Position numbers and translations under genes: made by a program. DNA of 64,000 bases from Haematococcus lacustris (taxonomy: Eukaryota > Chlorophyta > Chlorophyceae > Chlamydomonadales > Haematococcaceae): assembly GCA_030144725.1 (NCBI GenBank), contig JASKMD010000014.1:2231646-2295645 (forward strand), read 5' to 3'. Positions within the stretch are counted from its first letter, which is position 1. Every line of letters begins with the position of its first letter. The notes beneath the pieces were generated by a model, which was not told where the DNA came from, did no database searches, and saw only the letters and a list, made by a program, of their open reading frames with translations. Below are positions 55,201 to 64,000 of this stretch, piece by piece.

Positions 55201-57914
55201 CAGCTGGCAGCAGGCATGGAGTGGATCCACAGGCGACCAGGACCAGCCATGAAGAGCGGCAGCCTGACCCTACCAGTAAAGCACAGCCATGACTGCGTCC
55301 CCTGGCCCTGCCCCCTGGCCCTGCCCCCTGGCCCTGCCCCCTGGCCCTGCCCCCTGGCCCTGCCCCCTGGCCCTGCCCCCTGGCCCTGCCCCCTGGCCCT
55401 GCCCCCTGGCCCTGCCCCCTGCCCCCTGGCCCTGCCCCCTGCCCCCTGGCCCTGCCCCCTGGCCCTGCCCCCTGGCCCTGCCCCCTGGCCCTGCCCCCTG
55501 GCCCTGCCCCCTGGCCCTGCAAGCACTGATAAACACGGGGCTGCCCCTGCCCCTGCCCCCTCACCTGTGTAGGCTGGTGCCGCATAGGTCCCGGTACAGG
55601 GTGACCTGATCCTGGTAGGCGGCCACAAACAGCGGCACGTCAGGACCGTTCACCCCGGGCGGCTGTGGCCTCTCCCGCCTGCACTCGGCAGACATTGAGG
55701 GGTCAGGGGGTGGGAGGGCCCTGAGGCCCTGCCCCTACTACTCTGCCCCTGCAGCCTCAACACACCGCGCATCATACACGGCGTCACACACGGCATCCTT
55801 CACGCGCTGCCACACCAGGTGGCTGCTGTTGAGGTCACTGCAACTCCTCAGCCGCACGGCCACCTCAAAGCTGCAGCCTGCAGGGTCATCGCCAGGGGCG
55901 GTGGCTGGGCATGGCCAGGGTGGGGTGGGGTGGGGTGGGGTGGGGTGGGGTGGGGTGGGGTGGGGTGGGGTGGGGTGGGGTGGGGTGGGGTGGGGTGGGG
56001 TGGGGTGGGGTGGGGTGGGGTGGGGTGGGGTGGGGTGGGGTGGGGTGGGGTGGGGTGGGGTGGGGTGGGGTGGGGTGGGGTGGGGTGGGGTGGGGTGGGG
56101 TGGGGTGGGGTGGGGTGGGGTGGGGTGGGGTGGGGTGGGGTGGGGTGGGGTGGGGTGGGGTGGGGTGGGGTGGGGTGGGGTGGGGTGGGGTGGGGTGGGG
56201 TGGGGTGGGGTGGGGTGGGGTGGGGTGGGGTGGTACCCGCCTGGGCGGATGACTTCCTGCCACCTTACGCCACAGTCCCTGACCAGGTCGTACAGCTGTG
56301 AGGCAGCAGCCAGAGCAACATCCACAGTTTGCATGGAGCAGCAGCCATAAGGAAGTGAGAGGGCAGGGGAGGGCAGCTGCCCCTCTCATACCCTTCCCGT
56401 CCTATTCCACTCCCCCCTGCCACCCCCACCCCCACCCCTACCCTCACCCACCAGCTCTGCCCCGTTACGTCCGCCCAGCCCAAACGTGTCCAGGCGTCCC
56501 TCCCCCAGCTTCACCAGCACCCGGATCGCGCAGCGCAGCCACAGAGCAGCACGGTAGCCCCCTGACAGGCTGGCGCTCCTGACCAGCCAAGGGGCAGGGC
56601 AGCAGGGCCTGGGCAGGAGGGCTGGGAGGGGAGTAGCAGGCGGAGGCGCTGTAGGGCTTGCCTAGTTGGGGGGCCAGGCCAGTGCGGGTGAGGCAGGGCG
56701 TCAGTGTGTGAGGGCGAGGGGGAGCGGAGGGAGGGGAGAGGGGGAGAGTAGGGGAGGGAGCGAGTGTTGGCAACCCAGGACTGACCTGAAGCTGACTCCC
56801 GCCTTGCCTGGCACCACCTCTGACAATCCCAAGCTCTCCAGCTCCTCCACCACATACTGCACACAGGCATGCCCACCCACCCCTTGCACTCACTTAGTGC
56901 CTCACATACCTCTCATTGGCAACCTTTCTCACAGCTATACATTACCACTGTGCATACACTGCCAACCTCAGTTGGGCGAGTGTGAGTGTGAGTGTGAGTG
57001 TGACCAACCCAAGCCACCCGATGCTGACCCAGGTGCTGGCTGGAGGCTGGGCACTTGCTGTTGCTGGCCGACCCTGTGGCCCAGTGCCTGGCAGGTGTGG
57101 AGGAGCGCTGGCCTGCGCCAGTTCACCAGCTGCCAGGGGCACGACGGCTGACCTGTGTGGCAGCCCACCTGCTCAAGACCCGGGTGGCAGGTGGCAAAGA
57201 ATTGGAATGGCAGCGCAGCATGTTGCTGCCCGGCTCTCAGGCTGTGTGGGAACAGGGCTGGGTTGTCTCCCTCAAGCTCCGGGCGCGCTGCAGTCGAGGG
57301 TGGTGCTGCAGCCTGACCCGCAGTGGCCCGCTGCTGCCTGGCAGGTGACCTCGTGTCCAGAGGGGGCGGCATGTGCCTGCCAGCAGCAGCCCGACCCTGC
57401 GGCTCCTGCCCCTGCCCCTGCTGCTGCTGCTGCTGCTCCTGCTGTCCTTGCTGCTGTCTGTCATTGAGCTGTTGTCTGTCATTGGGCTGCTGATGTGGTA
57501 GAGGCAGTGCTGCCTCCGCTGCCTCTGGCTCGGCAATGTCAGGGGCCAGCAGGTCCCTGCTGCTTTGCTGCACGGGATCAGGTCTGGGTCGCAACCCCAA
57601 GGGGGCTGCTGAGGCTTGCTGCTTGCCCATAGACTCATCTGCTGATGTGTCAGGCTTGACTGGCAGCCGAATGCCATTGGCTGTGACATACCTGCATTGG
57701 GAAGCAGATGGCAAAACATGACACAAGGCTGAGCATGAAGGCGATGCTCGGCATACTTGCTGTTGCTAGGCCACCCACGTTCCTGGGGTTGGTACGCTAG
57801 TGCGGCGTGGCCTGGGAGGGCCGTCGAAGCGCTCACGGTACGGTATGGGCTCAGGCCGCCTTTGTGCGGCGACGAGGCATAGCCTTTTCGTGGGGGTTTT
57901 TGACATACGTACAT
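52262..57914 (-). CDS. RlmL-like THUMP-domain rRNA (guanine-N2) methyltransferase
   Basis: Thirteen exons, every GT-AG border in phase, 652 aa: 57757-57914, 57169-57691, 56786-56856, 56452-56578, 56237-56295, 55766-55870, 55565-55678, 54346-54443, 54078-54217, 53736-53816, 53376-53474, 52787-52979, 52262-52452. The start is ATG at 57914, with a basic Ser-rich N-terminus that could be an organelle transit peptide, then a Gln-rich linker. [10 protein letters not shown] opens the conserved part and [11 protein letters not shown] follows. The THUMP region spans about residues 228-400 ([12 protein letters not shown]), then [20 protein letters not shown]. The Rossmann methyltransferase has SAM motif [15 protein letters not shown] (about 422-436) and catalytic NPPW (about 533-536). 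The closing domain has [13 protein letters not shown]. This order matches bacterial RlmL N-terminal-half enzymes and their plant relatives, which methylate large-subunit rRNA on guanine N2. Introns 5, 7 and another carry long tandem arrays. Confidence 0.92.
54467..54772 (+). repeat. (GGGGGA)n array in an intron of the RlmL-like gene
   Basis: About 50 hexamer units with one slip near 54700, in the intron between exons 54443 and 55565. On the coding (minus) strand it is a CCCCCT polypyrimidine tract of about 300 bases, close downstream (in transcript order) of the 13-bp minisatellite in the same intron. Confidence 0.95.
55302..55520 (+). repeat. 13-bp minisatellite CTGGCCCTGCCCC, same intron
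   Basis: About 16 units with two shortened copies (near 55417 and 55437). It lies in the intron between exons 55565-55678 and 54346-54443 and is G-rich on the coding strand. Confidence 0.95.
55919..56232 (+). repeat. (GGGGT)n array in an intron of the RlmL-like gene
   Basis: About 62 perfect pentamer units in the intron between exons 56237-56295 and 55766-55870. It starts only five bases from the 5' splice site GTACC on the minus strand. The His-Thr-Pro repeat frame across it is an artefact. Confidence 0.97.
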
Positions 57915-58589
57915 GACAAGGAGGCATATGGTGGCAATCTGCTATATGTGAACTAGGCAGCGCCAGCCGGTTAGCCAGGACAGTTAAGGCTGCCCCCTAT
58001 AGTGCCCGTGTGAGTACTACGGTGGTTTGTGGGCTGCCCTTCGCTCAGCACTCCAGCATAGGTTAAGTTCAGTCCTGAAGAATTGCATGATAGTCGTGCA
58101 TGGTCATTACCTGCTTTATGGACGTGTGACGTGGCAAGAACAGGAGCTTGAAGGCAGTAGGAGCTTGCACGCGTCGGAGGTACTCACTCCGTACAAGCGA
58201 AAGTATGTATATTGCTGTAAGGTCGCGCGTGTAACTGGCGCGACGAAGCGTGTCAATGTTATATGTTCACAACCCAATGCTGTGTGAGCAAGGCGCTGGT
58301 AGTAGCTTGACGCTCTCTCTTCTATCCGCCTTGGATTCGTCGGCCGCCTCGTAGAGTGAGGGTCGCCCGCTTCGCAGCACTGCTGCTGTTGGCGTGCTTC
58401 GCTAGAGTGCGTAAGCATTGATCACCTGTGTGTTGTATCCCATTGCCGGGCGTCACTCAGCATAGTAACAGAATGGAGGCTGTAAAACAGATGGTTGGAC
58501 ATAAACATCGGATGTGCAGATCAATTAGGAGTATGTCTGTCATGGCACCTGGCTGATAGCTCCTCCTCGAGTATGATCCAGCTTCACAG
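57915..58589. other. Upstream region shared by RlmL-like gene and Fanzor-like relic
   Basis: 675 bases containing the presumed promoter and leader of the minus-strand methyltransferase gene. I searched it for the N-terminal half of the Fanzor-like protein and found none. No TATA box is obvious. Confidence 0.4.
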
Positions 58590-59932
58590 GTTGGGGTGGG
58601 CATCGACCCCGGCGTCACCGAAGCAGTCACCGCAGCCTCTGAGGTGTGGGACCAGCAGTCAGGCAAGCTGGTAGCTGACCAGCTGGACCGGTGGAAGCTG
58701 ACCAAGGGCCAGGTGAAGCATGCCAGCGGCCTGAACAACTCCTGCCGTGACACCAAGCGGTGGCTGGCTCCAATCAAGCCCCACCTCCCTGCTGCTGCTC
58801 TAGCATCTGGCAGCAGTAAGCTCAGCCGGCACCTCCCTGGTGGCCAACCTGAAGCCCATCACCGTCACCCTGGCCACCTGGGACGTGATGTGGGAGGTGT
58901 ACCTGGACCCCATATGGGCACGGCCGCGGCTGAGGCTGTATGGAACCCAGGACCGGGCGCTGGAGCAGTTCTTCAAGCAGGTGAGGGTGGGTGGGTGGGT
59001 GGGTAGAAGGGAGGGTAAGGAACTGAGAGGGGGTGGCTTAGGCATGAAATGAAAGAGGAATTGACTGTGCCATGCCTAACGTGGTGCCGCCATGTCAGCC
59101 ACCATTTGTGTGCCTTGTACGCATGGCTGCAGATGGAGGAGGACATGGCGGAGGTGTCCATGGAGCGCCTTGGGCGTGCTGAGCAGCTGGTTGTGTTCTT
59201 TGGCGCAGCTAGCATTGGCACTGGGGGAGGTTGGGGTGCTGATGCGGTGTTGCGGGCCTGCTGCAAGGTGGTGTGCAGGCCCAAGGGCGCAGGCCAGCTG
59301 CGGGGCAGGGTGGTGCTTGTGCATGAGCTCCGCACCACCCGGGTCAGCTCAGCAGTGAATGGCCAGTAGCCCTGTGAGGAGGAGCTGGACCATGAGCAGC
59401 CCACCAGGCGTGCAGGCACCCAACAGGGCAGGTGGGCCTCCGCCCTTTGTGCTCAGCCTGGAGCCAACAGCGTGACAAGCCAGTGCGGGGCCCGATGTAG
59501 TGCCCGGCAGTGGCCCCCCGCAAGCCCCCACATGCTCCATGCAGCAGCCAAGAAGCCACACCGGCAGCGGCCTTAGAGCCTGGGCCCAGCACTCCCCCTC
59601 GAGCCAAGCGCAGCAAGCGCACCGAGGCTGAGCAGGCAGGTGAGCCCACCCAGCCCACCAAGGCTGAGCAGGCAGCTGAGCTGAGCAAAGGCAAGGCTGC
59701 CAAAGCCAAGCCAGCACCACAGCCAGGCAGGTGGTTGGACAGGGACTGCAATGCAACTCTGAACATGCAGCGCATTGGGGAGAGCAGGTGGCGCCCACTG
59801 GAGCTGTGCTGGTGGTCACAGCAGACAGCTCCGCGAGCCAAGGGCAAGGAGTACCCCGGCCTGGGCTACAAGCGGCTGCTAGACAAGCCACCCAAGCCCC
59901 AGCAGCAGCAGCAGCCTGCTGTGGCACTGTAG
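58590..59932 (+). pseudogene. Fanzor/TnpB-like RuvC nuclease, truncated and frameshifted
   Basis: It begins right after a CAG acceptor-like site with VGVGIDPGVTEAVTAAS, a RuvC-I-type motif with its Asp at 58605. A one-base frame change near 58800 leads to TSLVANLKPITVTLATWDV and ARPRLRLYGTQDRALEQFF. A GT-AG intron (58982-59132) separates this from QLVVFFGAASIGTGGGWGAD and VVLVHELRTTRVSS, the place where TnpB-family proteins have an E-x-x-TS motif. A TAG at 59367 and another frame change precede WLDRDCNATLNMQRIG, a RuvC-III-type Asp motif, and the stop at 59930. The usual CxxC zinc-finger pairs after the E-containing motif are absent. The N-terminal RNA-binding half is not upstream. I infer a decayed copy of a Fanzor-type (OrfB/TnpB-descended) element protein, whose relatives use a guide RNA to cut DNA. 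The family call rests on motif order only. Confidence 0.68.
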
Positions 59933-60535
59933 AGTGTGCCCCCCTTCGTTGAGCTGTTATCGACCTACAATCAACGCATGTTTTTCATGTCAACCCTACA
60001 CAATAGCCCTCGTGGTCAGGCAATAGTGCAGGTGGTAGGCACTCATGCACCATGTCCATGTGCATTGGGTATACTCCACACCGCCCATTAACACTATTCT
60101 AGTCGGGTCACTAGTGGTCCCTAGTATTCCCGGTAGTGCCCGATGGTGGCCACTACTGGTCCGGCTCTATTGGCCCTAGTGAGGGACAAGGGTGCTGAAG
60201 CAACCAGGATGACATGACTGTATCAGGAGTCCCGCAACGGCTCCAATTCCATGCTTCGCTCAGCACGGGCTTGTGACAGGGTACGAGAATAAGAGGGTAA
60301 GAAGCGGACCAACTGGGTTATTGTGGTGTCATCAGCCTATTATTTGGCGCAGCCCGTGGATTGAAAGAATACGGTTGAGCAGCTGTGCTGACCACGAGGC
60401 CCCCAGCACGTCAGGCTCATATCGTTGCGCTCATTTTGCGGGATTGCATGTACTTCATGTTTTACACCAGAATGCAAGCCGGCTGGAGTCGGGGCCCAAC
60501 CTAGCAAAGCCATAACCGTATGCGTGTTTGCTCAT
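59933..60535. other. 3' flank of the Fanzor-like relic; CFAP418 upstream region
   Basis: No gene recognised. In TnpB/Fanzor elements the guide RNA derives from the 3' end of the ORF and this flank. Here 60100-60180 has repeated ACTAGTGGTCC/CCACTACTGGTCC phrases that could fold, but no element end was identified. Confidence 0.35.
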
Positions 60536-61198
60536 ATGACAGACCTTGATGACCTGCTCCGCGAGCTTGACGACCTTCCCGCACCATCACAGTCCTCGCA
60601 GAACAGGAGCGTGCACTCCACGCCCCTGCAAACAAACCAGTTGGATACCATAGCCCGCAAGCCCATGCGATGTTCAGTGACCCCCACATCACTTCAAAAA
60701 CAAGGAACACGGCGCAGCTCCATAGACCAATTGCTTGACGACTTAGACATTCATTCGCCCAGCAGCTCGCTACTGGCGACCCAGCGTTCGCCAGCGCCCA
60801 CCACAGCAGCATTGGCGGGCAGCAGCTCGTTGTCCCGCACCAGCAGCAGCCAGGTGCACAAATGTATGGGCGTGCATCTAGGCGGGGCTAACCTGCCTCG
60901 TGGACGCAATGGAGCAGCTGTTGGCAGCATCCAGTGCTGTGATGCATTGAGATGCACCAAATGTGACTTCAGTGTCATCTCCTTTCCTCAACGAGCGTGG
61001 CATGCGGATGTGGACTACCTGTTCCTTCGCAACAATTACCCCACCTCTGCCAAGCTGAGCCCCTTGTTGGTCAGTGAGGCCGGGTCGTGCGCATACTGCT
61101 GTCAGTGCTCCTGGCGAGCAGTGGCAACTGGGGAGGTGGCGCGCATTGACCCATATGCCAGCGAGCTGCGGTGGGTGTGTGCCGGGCATGGGAGTTGA
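60536..61198 (+). CDS. CFAP418: CFAP418 (C8orf37-like) cilia-associated protein
   Basis: Single-exon 220-aa protein starting at ATG 60536 (MTDLDDLLRELDDLP), the acidic N-terminus typical of the family; an upstream in-frame ATG at 60425 gives an implausible Cys-rich extension. The middle is Ser/Thr-rich and includes a second Asp-rich motif (IDQLLDDLDIHSP). The C-terminal domain (about 142-219) carries the family signature: RCTKCDFSVISF, DYLFLRNNYP, YCCQCSWRAV and LRWVCAGHG, with paired cysteines that may bind metal. In animals this protein is needed for photoreceptor outer segments, and the family is found in ciliated eukaryotes. TGTAA at 61721-61725 could be its polyadenylation signal. COG5 follows on the same strand. 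Confidence 0.93.
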   Translation: MTDLDDLLRELDDLPAPSQSSQNRSVHSTPLQTNQLDTIARKPMRCSVTPTSLQKQGTRRSSIDQLLDDLDIHSPSSSLLATQRSPAPTTAALAGSSSLSRTSSSQVHKCMGVHLGGANLPRGRNGAAVGSIQCCDALRCTKCDFSVISFPQRAWHADVDYLFLRNNYPTSAKLSPLLVSEAGSCAYCCQCSWRAVATGEVARIDPYASELRWVCAGHGS

Positions 61199-62263
61199 CT
61201 TTTAGTACCAGGCCAGCACAGTAATAGATCGATTGCATGCATGCTGTTTCCATGGACAAAGTGATAAATTTTCCAAGTTCTTAGGCTCAGCTGGTGCAGT
61301 AATGCTGTCCATGTCTCAATTTGCATATAGCTTCCTCCCTCCCTTGTTAAACACAAAGCAAGGGCTCACCATACGTGCCCTGAGGCTTAAGGTTTCTGCA
61401 GGGACAGCTATCTTTGCTGCAGGAGGGCTGTGGGCAAAAGGGTTCCAGGCTGGACACAGGCCTCATGCACGTGCTTGAGGTGGGCTCATGGTGCTCATGG
61501 TGCAGAGCACAGGGAAGCCAGGCACACCGGTGTCAATGGTGTTTAGTTCCTAGAGTGCTCATGCATCATTTGTGGTGGCAGGACAGTGCATGTGAGCACC
61601 ACGTTGCATCAGCTTGGGAAGAGGTGAGGTTCTAGCACAGATGTGCGTCATTTGCTTAGGGCCATAGGGTGCACACAGCTGCCACGGTGTATGAATGGGC
61701 TGGGGTGAAATTCTTCGCGTTGTAAATCATCCACAGTTGACAAAGCACAGCGGCAGGCTGTATTCCTGAATAGCGATGTGCCCGGGCCGCAGGAGGGCTG
61801 CATGAACATGCCATGGTCCAGGTAGCTGCGTGTAGCATGGAGTGCCTGCTTAATAGGGGAGTTCGCACAAAGTTTGCAAAGGTCTAGGCATTCAAGCATA
61901 GGAAGAAGGCAGCTGGTGCAGCTGTCAATGTAAGTGCAGCCTAGACGTTGTGTCGGCTTCATTGCATGAAGTTGACCCCAACTTTGGTTGACAGAGAGCA
62001 AGGACCTATCGGCCTAAGCTTGCTTAGCCTGCAAGGTAACGAGTTGCAGTACGTGGCATACAAGTTGTACTACGAGAACACCAAGGCAATTCTTGTGTGT
62101 GGTCATACTTTAGTACAAGAAAAGGCCTGCACAAGGAGACAGGAGCAAGGTGGCAGGAGCCCCCGGGCAGCGGCCAGCAAAGCAAAAGCAATTAAACAGA
62201 TGCAAAGAAGCATGGGAGGAAAAGGAACACCATACTTTGCAAACATTTGACATCACTCAGCAA
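61199..62263. other. Intergenic between CFAP418 and COG5
   Basis: 3' region of CFAP418 and upstream region of COG5. Open frames on both strands show no recognisable domain. Part of 62150-62263 is open in the COG5 frame, so the COG5 start could be earlier. Confidence 0.45.
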
Positions 62264-64000
62264 ATGCCATTGCGAAGCAGTAGCGGTGCCGCCATCCTTG
62301 CAAACAGCGAGTTTGCTCCGTTCCTTCAAGATGAGTTTAACGTGTCGCAGTTTACCAGCGTGGTTCTGGCGGGCTCACAAACTACCGCACAGGCGCAGTC
62401 TGAACAATTGCGTGAAGGCGTGCGACAGCTGGAGTTGGAGCTCGCGGGAGAGGTCACCGGCAAGAACAAGGAGTTGTTGCGTTCAATGAAACGGATGCTC
62501 GATGCGGAGGTCGCATTGAAGGACGTCGTGTTGAGCATGGACTCACTGCAGAAATCAGTCAGGCGCATCCGAACAGAAATCGCAGGCCCGTACGAGCACA
62601 TCAAAGCTCGTACCACCCAGCTGCACAACCTACACAGCATCGTGGAGTTGCTGAGACATTTAGTACACCGGATCAAACTGACGGGCAAGCTTCGAGCTCA
62701 AATGACAGCCCCAACCTCTACATTAGATTTGCCCAAGGCTGCCAAGCTCATCACTGACATCAAGGCTGTTGATGCTGGAATGGATTTTACCAACATTGAC
62801 GTTGTTGAGGAGGACACTGCTTTCATTCAAGCAGCAGCTGCCACCGTCCAGGAGCAGGCCAAGGTGTGCAACAGGCAGAGTCCAGCTGCCATTCTCAATA
62901 CTTGCAAAACATTTCACATTGAGTGCAGGGTATCCATTGGAGCATTTGTGCGGCCTACTGACTTGCAGGCCTGCACAGGGTGACCATGCTTCTGAGGACA
63001 GCCCAGCCACTGTCCTCCAAGTTCTCCAGCTGCTGCCGGCTCTGATGCTGCTGGTGGTGCTTCTCGTCCTGGTGCTGGTGCTGTTGGTGATGCTGGTGGT
63101 GGTGCCAGCGCAGGCCGCCTTGGATGAGGGTATGGAGTGCATGTCCCAGGCCAAGGTGGGCAGCGCGCTGCAGGTCTTCTTCAACCTGGACCAGCTCAGC
63201 CAGGTGAGGGGGCAGTAAGCAGCGAGGGAGAGATCAGGGCCCTGGCTGGCAGGAGAGCTCTGCAGGATGAGGGTGAAGGAGGCTGCAAACAATTTCGATG
63301 AGAGCTGGGGGTATAGGACATCAGGATGCTCATGTGAGCATTAAATTGCAGTAAGCCATAGGCCTGGCACACCCCTTTCTTCACACATGTGCCGCCTACA
63401 AGCTAACCCTGACTGCCCTGCCCCTTTCTTCCTGCCTGTGGCTCAGTCTTAGTCCCACTCCCTTGCCCTTGCAGGCTGTGGACTCCCTGCTAGCTCAGCA
63501 CCTGCAGCAACTGGACAAGGCAGCCCGCAGCAGCCTCGACCCCAGACATCTAGGGGGAGGCCCTGGAGCAGCAGTGGCCACAGCTGGGCTGCTGGGAGCT
63601 GCTGCTCGCGGCCCCACTGCTGCTCAGCCAGGAGCAGGCGCTTCATGGCAGGTCAGAACTGGCAGTAGGGGAGCCCCAGCACCAGCAGCAGCAGCGCTGG
63701 AAGGGTATGACAGATGTCCAGCAGCAGCAGCAGCAGGTAGCTAGCGGCAGCAAAGAGGCAGTAAGTGCTGGGGTGTGTCCCTCAAGAGCGCCTTGTGCCC
63801 GGCCCCTGCTGCTGGGAGCAACTGGCAGGGAGTGGGCTGCAGGCTGGGGGTGATGCAGCTCTCATGGCAGCGCTGCTCAGCTGTAGCTGGTGGGCTGAGG
63901 CTGTGCGACCGCCATGTGTGATTCAAGCATTGAGCAGCATCTGTGAAAAAGGAGTGAGGGGGAGGACCTGGGACGGCCACCCTGCTTTCCCTGGCTTGTT
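62264..64000 (+). CDS. COG5: Conserved oligomeric Golgi complex subunit 5, 3' partial
   Basis: Vesicle-tethering subunit of the COG complex, acting in retrograde intra-Golgi traffic. Exon 1, 62264-62863 (200 codons), has FAPFLQDEFNVSQFTS, the coiled N-terminal segment (GVRQLELELAGEVTGKNKEL; MDSLQKSVRRIRTEIAGPYE; ARTTQLHNLHSIVELLRHL) and DAGMDFTNIDVVEEDTAFI. All of these are positional signatures of the COG5 N-terminal domain. Exon 2, 63114-63203, has AKVGSALQVFFNLDQLSQ. Exon 3 starts at 63475 (AVDSLLAQHLQQLDKAARSS). All three join in phase 0 at GT-AG borders. The end of exon 3 is unclear and the gene runs off the window. ATG 62264 is chosen because coding-like sequence starts there; ATG 62150 in the same frame is the alternative. 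Confidence 0.92.
62864..63113 (+). other. COG5 intron 1
   Basis: A 250-base GT-AG intron. Its 3' part (63020-63110) is a CTGGTGGTGCT-type GT/CTG-rich low-complexity stretch that stays open in the reading frame and encodes a Leu/Val run (LLVVLLVLVLVLLVML-like). It could be mistaken for a membrane segment. Confidence 0.7.

Noticed and set aside
55738..56334. Thr-Pro-Pro-His repeat protein
   Set aside because: It is the GGGGT array in an intron of the RlmL-like gene; the real exons on either side use other boundaries.
63020..63110. Leu/Val transmembrane segment between COG5 exons
   Set aside because: It lies in a phase-0 GT-AG intron, COG5 has no membrane segment, and the stretch is GT/CTG low-complexity DNA.
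1..64000. CRISPR arrays, operons, bacterial promoters
   Set aside because: The tandem arrays have no unique spacers, and all genes are eukaryotic with introns.

Overview
The window reads as nuclear DNA of a green alga in or near the Chlamydomonadales (volvocine lineage). The evidence is high GC, short phase-consistent exons with GT...GCAG introns, TGTAA-type polyadenylation motifs, a pherophorin-type extracellular-matrix glycoprotein, a cilium-linked CFAP418 gene, and many simple repeats. A Haematococcus-like genome is possible, but the species cannot be fixed from sequence alone. All calls come from reading the sequence; no search was run.

Layout. Bases 1-6000 are gene-poor: CCCCT, CTG-rich and 21-bp G-rich tandem arrays, plus two inverted copies of a 173-bp SINE-like repeat. 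Bases 6002-17818 hold a nested transposon stack. A Ty3/gypsy chromovirus (LTR, gag, protease, RT, RNase H, integrase, chromodomain, LTR) has a hAT-like DNA transposon in its 5' LTR. A pogo/Tigger-like transposon with an intact 491-aa transposase sits in the TA of its gag/pol-junction TAG codon. A CCCCG pentanucleotide array (17819-18637) begins where the 3' LTR should end.

Bases 19363-31630 carry two minus-strand genes: a 1410-aa pherophorin-like cell-wall protein and the cell-cycle ubiquitin-ligase subunit APC4. Bases 31631-43093 are mostly repeat and unassigned DNA with a GT49 (LARGE-like) glycosyltransferase on the minus strand. The same stretch holds a candidate TIR element, an AT-rich island, a CTG/GCC triplet tract and a second, internally deleted hAT copy that still carries an ORF. 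Bases 43094-50237 are a multi-exon coiled-coil gene of unknown family. A 1.27-kb CCCCG array follows.

Bases 52262-57914 are a 13-exon, 652-aa RlmL-type THUMP/methyltransferase gene whose exon phases all agree; three of its introns carry different G-rich tandem arrays. Head-to-head with it (58590-59932) is a decayed, 5'-truncated Fanzor/TnpB-like RuvC nuclease gene. Then come single-exon CFAP418 (60536-61198) and the 5' part of COG5 (62264 to the window end), both on the plus strand.

The cellular genes do not form an operon or pathway: they are ordinary eukaryotic neighbours for cell wall, cell cycle, Golgi traffic, glycosylation, rRNA modification and cilium. The accessory interest lies in the Fanzor relic, the three-element nest, and the intronic and intergenic G-rich arrays.
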